A DNA stretch of 64,000 nt. Source: Branchiostoma lanceolatum (taxonomy: Eukaryota; Chordata; Leptocardii; Amphioxiformes; Branchiostomatidae). Of this stretch, positions 61,101 through 64,000 are shown piece by piece (position 1 is the stretch's first letter; every line of letters starts with the position of its first letter). Made by a program: the position numbers and the translations under genes. The DNA lies in NCBI RefSeq assembly GCF_035083965.1, contig NC_089725.1, forward strand, positions 32,429,524 through 32,493,523. The letters are read 5' to 3'. The notes under the pieces are model-generated. The model was not told where the DNA came from and did not search any database. It worked only from the letters and a program-made list of their open reading frames with translations.

Positions 61101-62574
61101 CAAAGGTTAAAAAAAAACAGAGAAACAAACCAACGTACTGAGTTGTTCATGAGCGCCTTGATGCAGCCGATGATGGAGGTGTGGATTCTGCTCTCAGACG
61201 TCTCGTAGTCCATACTCTGCAGGAAGTTCAGCAGGCACGACAGCCCGTCCAGCTCGATGAACCTGTGCACGAACCTACGGAGGAACACACATCGTCATGA
61301 CAACCAGCTCGATAAACATGTGCACGAACCTACGGAGGAACTAACATCGTCATGACAGCCCGTCCAACTCGATGAACCTGTGCACGAACCTACAGAGGAA
61401 CTAACATCGTCATGACAACCAGCTCGTAAACCTGTGCACGAACCTACGGAGGAACAAACATCGTCATGACAACCAGCTCGATAAACCTGTGCACGAACCT
61501 ACGGAGGAACACACATCGTCATGACAACCAGCTCGATAAACCTGTACACGAACCTACGGAAGGAACACACATCGTCATGACAACCAGCTCGATAAACCTG
61601 TGCACGAACCTACGGAGGAACACATCGCCATGACAACCGACGGAGGAACACATAAAGCGGGATGTTTTTTCTATAATTTTTTTGGGGGGGGTACTTCTTT
61701 TGCGTTCTCTTTTATCGATATCTCCGTAAAGTTCATCATTCATATATTCAGGTTTCCCAGAGGCACCAGTACTTCCTATGATCCTGACCATTCGTCAACC
61801 CGACAATCAATACAACATAACCTGATACAGTCATGCCCGGGGGCAAGTCCAGCATGAACATCAGATGGTCAGCTAATGGCAGGAAGGGATATTACAGTGT
61901 CCACATAAATCAAATATACTTTTTAATCCATTTTGCTGCCATCAAGGCACCACATTTGCCGTGGAAACGGTCCAGAACGACATCATAAACGCCTTTAGAA
62001 GCGGCGGGGCGAACGTCTGGCACAAATGAAGCTTCTGATCTAATTTCTGATGCGCTCAATGGATTCCAATAAAACCAGTATGATCAAGTCATAATTGAGG
62101 TGGTTCCTGGCAGTGTAACTCTCTATGGAAGCTCATCTGCACCAAGGGAGTGATGACATATTGGCTATGGTTTGCGCCACAAAAAGATTAGCTGTTGTGA
62201 ACCCATAATGTCTTAACCGTGTACCAAGAAAACTGATGAACTGTCACTGAACACCTAAAATAAGTTTTACCACATGTACAGAACAAGCCTGTAATTCACT
62301 CTATCTAGTGTTACTCACTAGATCGGGAAAACGGAGGGACTGAGAGAGTGAGAGAGAGGAGCAAGAGCAAGAGAGGGAGTGAGAGATCAAGGAGAAAGAG
62401 TTTACTAGGTGAAAGAGTGAGTAAGTGAAAGAGTGAGTAAGTGAAAGAGTGAGTAAGTGAAAGAGTGAGTAAGTGAAAGAGTTACCTCATCGGCTGTGTC
62501 CTGAGCGCCGTCTTGAGACTGTCGGCCAGGTTTGCTCGTACCGTCACCTCGTCATCATCGTGGGCGAAAACAAG
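37139..62574 (-). CDS. DAAM1: DAAM1, Disheveled-associated formin, 23 exons (5' partial)
   Basis: Diaphanous-related formin acting downstream of Dishevelled/Rho in planar cell polarity; it nucleates and elongates actin filaments. Exons in order: 62574-62486, 61274-61139, 59685-59488, 57744-57634, 55883-55780, 54403-54337, 53926-53809, 53382-53250, 51917-51791, 51349-51227, 49275-49068, 48549-48434, 48119-48075, 47920-47858, 44685-44500, 43686-43580, 43112-43024, 42681-42513, 42081-41974, 41223-41163, 38856-38725, 38345-38175, 37441-37139 (TAG). All phases agree: 987 residues, lacking roughly the first hundred of human DAAM1 (1078). Domains in order: GBD/DID ([40 protein letters not shown]), coiled coil ([27 protein letters not shown]), Pro-rich FH1 (49068-48434), FH2 ([40 protein letters not shown]) and DAD ([18 protein letters not shown], then basic KLKRNRRR). 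The DAD indicates normal autoinhibition. At least seven junctions border self-copy arrays. Confidence 0.97.
37788..38150 (+). repeat. tRNA-derived SINE, best copy
   Basis: The head has an A-box-like TGGCGCAACGGCAGAGC and a B-box GAGTTCGAATCC in tRNA spacing. The body CCCTTGGGAAAGGCTCTTTA, CTTTCCTCACTCCACCCAGG and GGTGGCGCCGAATGCCAGC follows, with an (ATT)n-type tail near 38130-38150. It was probably transcribed by Pol III when active. It lies in a DAAM1 intron, opposite to the gene. Confidence 0.8.
39590..39735. repeat. Dispersed repeat, copy 1
   Basis: Contains GTGTTTGAGAGATCTCTAGTG, GTGCATTATACTGGGGGA and GGCAGAATT in an order also present at 44952-45105. Inner GAGATC-type strings near the ends may be weak inverted repeats. 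Confidence 0.65.
39943..39987 (-). CDS. DAAM1: Candidate 45-nt in-frame cassette exon of DAAM1
   Basis: Between exons 41223-41163 and 38856-38725, the minus strand has a strong acceptor (TTTGTCCCACAG), 15 open codons [15 protein letters not shown] and a donor GTACGA. Both junctions are phase 0, so inclusion keeps the frame. Its wording resembles the start of the next exon ([16 protein letters not shown]), so it may be a diverged duplicate of that exon start. It would add a basic segment near the C-terminal end of FH2. No expression evidence is available. Confidence 0.3.
41342..41925 (+). repeat. (ACTC)n microsatellite, about 580 bp
   Basis: CACT/ACTC tetranucleotide with CCCA and AGAC interruptions, about 50 bp beyond the donor of DAAM1 exon 42081-41974. 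It yields false THSLTHS reading frames. Confidence 0.95.
42682..42875 (-). repeat. Three extra copies of a DAAM1 acceptor and exon start
   Basis: The segment CTTAGATGCTACAAGTAAAGCTGGGAAG at the start of exon 42681-42513 recurs near 42722, 42785 and 42845 in the upstream intron. Each copy keeps AAAG|CTGGGAA or AAAG|CCGAGAA, the acceptor on the minus strand. Confidence 0.8.
43940..44499 (-). repeat. Four decoy copies of a DAAM1 exon end, separated by (CA)n
   Basis: The exon 44685-44500 end, about 45 bp reading [12 protein letters not shown] on the minus strand followed by GTAACGTCTGTGTG, recurs near 43950, 44102, 44257 and 44396. The spacers are (CA)n tracts of 100-115 bp. Three copies retain GTAAC; the most distal one, near 43950, has lost it (CTATTCGACC). 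Confidence 0.92.
44952..45105. repeat. Dispersed repeat, copy 2
   Basis: Same order of motifs as 39590-39735 (GTGTTTGAGAGATCTCTAGTG, GTGCATTATACTGGGGGA, TATGTGACTTGGCAGAATTA). Confidence 0.65.
45866..45907 (-). CDS. DAAM1: Candidate 42-nt in-frame microexon of DAAM1 (FH2 linker)
   Basis: Between exons 47920-47858 (ending TFSAYQKPQ) and 44685-44500 (starting KEEDVEDL), the minus strand has a pyrimidine-rich acceptor (GTGTTATTCTGTTCAG), 14 open codons [14 protein letters not shown] and a donor GTATAA. Both ends are phase 0. In human DAAM1 an alternative short segment of about ten residues sits at this same place in the FH2 linker. The residues are not similar, so homology is inferred from position only. 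Confidence 0.3.
46120..46290 (-). repeat. Dispersed repeat (AATTATTGGCCAGGAGAGTC family)
   Basis: Shares GGCCAGGAGAGTC, GAATTCTACG/GTATGGAT-like and CCAGGCGGAGGCT-type strings with 2060-2230 (inverted) and 54590-54770. Confidence 0.5.
46365..46566 (-). repeat. tRNA-derived SINE copy
   Basis: On the minus strand: GGTGGCACGGTGGTCTTGTG, a B-box GGGTTTGAATCCCTGG, then CCCTTAGGAAAGGCACTTTA and CTCACTTTACTC, matching the 37788 copy. The orientation is the same as DAAM1. Confidence 0.75.
48611..48933. mobile_element. Foldback dispersed element in a DAAM1 intron
   Basis: The left part TCCAACACAAAAATTGGACT and GCAGATAGAACATGTGACTC are mirrored on the right by GAGTCATGTGTTC-like, GTCTGCATAACG and AGTCCAATTTTTGTGTTGGA. 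A left-half copy lies at 21180-21345 and a diverged relative at 57850-58040. Confidence 0.65.
50352..50372 (+). repeat. Poly-G tract of about 20 bases
   Basis: An uninterrupted G run within a G-rich stretch; could form a quadruplex on the plus strand (C-rich in the DAAM1 pre-mRNA). Confidence 0.9.
53383..53565 (-). repeat. Duplicate of a DAAM1 acceptor and exon start
   Basis: CCCAGTACTCGGGACTGCCATGCCTGTCCACTGTATAACACACATA at the 5' end of exon 53382-53250 recurs at about 53432-53490 as CCCAGTACTCCGGACTGCC and so on, with a third degenerate copy near 53535. GTTAGCTAA spacers separate them. Confidence 0.8.
54590..54770 (+). repeat. Dispersed repeat related to 2060-2230 and 46120-46290
   Basis: Contains TTTGCCAGGGTTTCATTTGC, GCTGAATTCTACGATCCATA and GGAGGGCCGGGTGGAGGCT; the equivalent strings lie at 2070, 2173 and 2203 in BRF1. 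Confidence 0.55.
55480..55779 (-). repeat. Decoy copies of a DAAM1 exon end and donor
   Basis: CTTACCTATCTAAGATTGCATTTTCATGAG at the end of exon 55883-55780 recurs near 55496, 55528, 55585, 55651 and 55725, some copies extending to GTCCGTAGCTTGTCTATGATGGG. Most keep the donor (plus strand TTACCTATCTAAG); the one near 55725 has TTAACTATCTAAG and has lost it. Confidence 0.85.
56580..56900. repeat. AT-rich palindromic stretch
   Basis: Multiple overlapping TATAT/ATATA and CTTACATAAG/CTTATATAAG palindromes with a GAGAGAGAG run. No coding signal. It lies in a DAAM1 intron. Confidence 0.5.
57105..57633 (-). repeat. Graded array of a DAAM1 exon end and donor (six decoys)
   Basis: The end of exon 57744-57634 (plus strand CTCACCTCACCAGCACCATATCTGAGCATGG) recurs at about 57547, 57464 and 57381 with 83-bp spacing, and in more diverged form at 57301, 57199 and 57109. 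Decoys near the exon are almost identical and distant ones are decayed, as if the array grew from the exon edge. Confidence 0.92.
57850..58040. repeat. Foldback repeat related to 48611-48933
   Basis: AATTGGACCCAAATTTTGGGCTTATCAAGGAATGAG and its partial inverse near 57955-58005 form a hairpin arrangement. Confidence 0.5.
59686..60235 (-). repeat. Four extra copies of a DAAM1 acceptor and exon start
   Basis: The first 64 coding bases of exon 59685-59488 (reading [19 protein letters not shown]) plus acceptor GTTTACAG recur upstream with starts near 59803, 59929, 60055 and 60181. Spacing is 118 then 126, 126 and 126 bp. The exon part stays open in all copies. Spacers are (AAAT/CAAA)n. Confidence 0.95.
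61275..61640 (-). repeat. Array of a DAAM1 acceptor and exon start (about six decoys)
   Basis: Units of 48-57 bp copy CTCGATGAACCTGTGCACGAACCTACGGAGG, the start of exon 61274-61139 with its acceptor, followed by AACACACATCGTCATGACAAC. Most keep CGAAC|CTACGGAGG. Confidence 0.93.
62340..62485 (-). repeat. GTGAAAGAGTGAGTAA repeats at a DAAM1 donor
   Basis: About four 16-bp units end exactly at the donor of exon 62574-62486 (plus strand AAAGAGTTAC|CTCAT), preceded by GAGAG-rich sequence. Here the repeat lies on the intron side without copying exon bases. Confidence 0.8.
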
Positions 62575-64000
62575 CTGCAGGGAGAACAACAGGCAATAAG
62601 GTACGGCCACACGGACACAGGCATGAACCGGAAATAACAAAAAACTCAACAAGGAGCAATGAACACTTGTCACTTCACAGATGGAAAGTACAAATATCAT
62701 AGTCGGAAGCCAATTCCAACTTATTGCAACAGTTACTGTACAATGAATTGATACAAATATCTTTTTACATATGATTTAAAAATTCAATATTGCTTTGCTC
62801 TACGGATCATTATGCATTTTTATTTAAGTCAGTTTCTTTACAGTAAATAATGCAAAAAGATTATTGTTTGAAAATTTCTGGGTTCTTTCCACCTTTGAAG
62901 TAACTGGTGTCATGAAAATCATTCAAATGAATTGCTTGCATTTTCATTTGTAGGTAAACGTTCCAGCATTTGTGACAGTAGATTTAGATTAGTACAAAGC
63001 AATACATCATCTAAAACAACAATGGCAGCCATTCAGATCACAGCCAAACATTTGCTACATATTACATACAAGTTACTAAATACATACATGTACATGTACC
63101 AGTTAGGCTATATTGTACATTACAATAAAATAAAAATTTCCTGTTTGGCAGGTCAACATCTTGTTGATTTTGGATGAAGCATGCGAAAAAAGCTACAGGG
63201 CTAATGTTTCTAATCAAAATTTTCTTTCATTTCAATGAGTCGTGCCATAAAAGGAAATAATGAAAATAGAGACATTACAATTCTTACATTCAACCACTAA
63301 GACAGCCATGCTATGGACAAAGTAAGGATAGCGGAGCGTAAAAATGTTCAAGCAGGTGTTACAGGTGTATGTACAGGTGATACAGGTGTATATGCAGGTG
63401 ATACAGGTGTGTCTACAGGTGCTACAGGTGTGTCTACAGGTGCTACAGGTGTAGCGACATGTAGGTGCGACGTTTGGTTCGCTACAGACTCACCGCAGCT
63501 GCCAAGGGCCACTTACATGTAACGAATGTCAAAACAAGAAGACAGAAGAATTAAGTACGAAGTCGGCTGCTCATCTTTAGCAATCACGATAGCATGGTAT
63601 CCATACCTATCATAGTTGCCGAGTGAGTACATGTATCTCATGTACTCACTGCAAAAAGCCATTTGCAGCCAGGATAGGTTTGGGTACCAGGCTACAATCA
63701 CAAAGGAAAGTGATCATGAAGGAAGTCCTTTGGAATGACAGTGGGTGAAAGAATGGTTACCTATTAGTAAGTTAAACAACTTTGACCCAATTTCAGAGAA
63801 AGTTGCAAAACTGTTGCTAATCTCTACTGAAGGAGAACTAGCAATCGTCAATATATCATCCAGCATTCAGGTTAGATGTTAGATTACAATCATGTATATA
63901 CTAGATATGATAAAAGGAAAAGCACGTTTGGGAAATTCAATTTTCAAACTCTCATCCAGCCCTGCAAACTGACTTAGTTTTTTTTTAAACAGCTCTGCTT
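62575..64000 (-). other. DAAM1 upstream intron (no exon recognised)
   Basis: AT-rich sequence with no exon matching the N-terminal part of DAAM1. It contains a short minisatellite of ACAGGTGTGTCTACAGGTGC type at 63350-63460. The first exons must lie beyond base 64000. Confidence 0.5.

Overview
The window is eukaryotic, intron-rich genomic DNA, most likely from an invertebrate chordate such as amphioxus. This is an inference. It rests on close matches of spliced exons to vertebrate genes, moderate introns packed with minisatellites and small foldback transposons, tRNA-derived SINEs and a CR1-like LINE tail, and on BRF1, LGMN and DAAM1 all lying on human chromosome 14. I read the genes by joining open exons at GT/AG sites with matching phase and comparing the result with remembered human proteins. 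No search was run.

Layout. 1-6680 (+): the last ten coding exons of BRF1 (TFIIIB subunit), then a 3' UTR with a poly(A) signal near 8030. 8367-10954 (-): five exons of a TEX30-like alpha/beta hydrolase, convergent with BRF1. 11973-12521 (-): a 183-codon first exon whose phase allows fusion to the TEX30-like gene. 12522-12965: a 444-bp head-to-head promoter with ETS and CACGTG sites. 12966-23808 (+): a complete 14-exon legumain (LGMN). 23809-26604: intergenic, with a large minisatellite, a possible 54-codon two-exon gene and a SINE. 26605-29241 (+): a four-exon, 136-aa unrecognised gene, probably mitochondrial. 29242-37138: gene-poor, repeat-rich. 37139-62574 (-): 23 exons of the formin DAAM1, from within the GTPase-binding/DID region through FH1, FH2 and DAD. 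Its 5' exons lie beyond the window.

The most unusual signal is architectural. In all three large genes, at least twelve exon-intron junctions border a tandem array whose unit copies the junction itself: the exon edge plus the splice donor or acceptor. The arrays always extend into the intron, so true splice sites sit beside strings of decoys. A second signal is a set of foldback elements (2378-2630, 7361-7766, 11129-11233, 13262-13398, 17357-17502) with long near-perfect inverted repeats and 9-bp target duplications, as expected of Mutator-like MITEs. Two other elements, both in LGMN introns, have CAG...CTG ends and 5-bp duplications. DAAM1 introns also hold two in-frame candidate cassette exons of 42 and 45 nt. 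The 42-nt one lies in the intron that interrupts the FH2 linker, where vertebrate DAAM1 has an alternative short exon.
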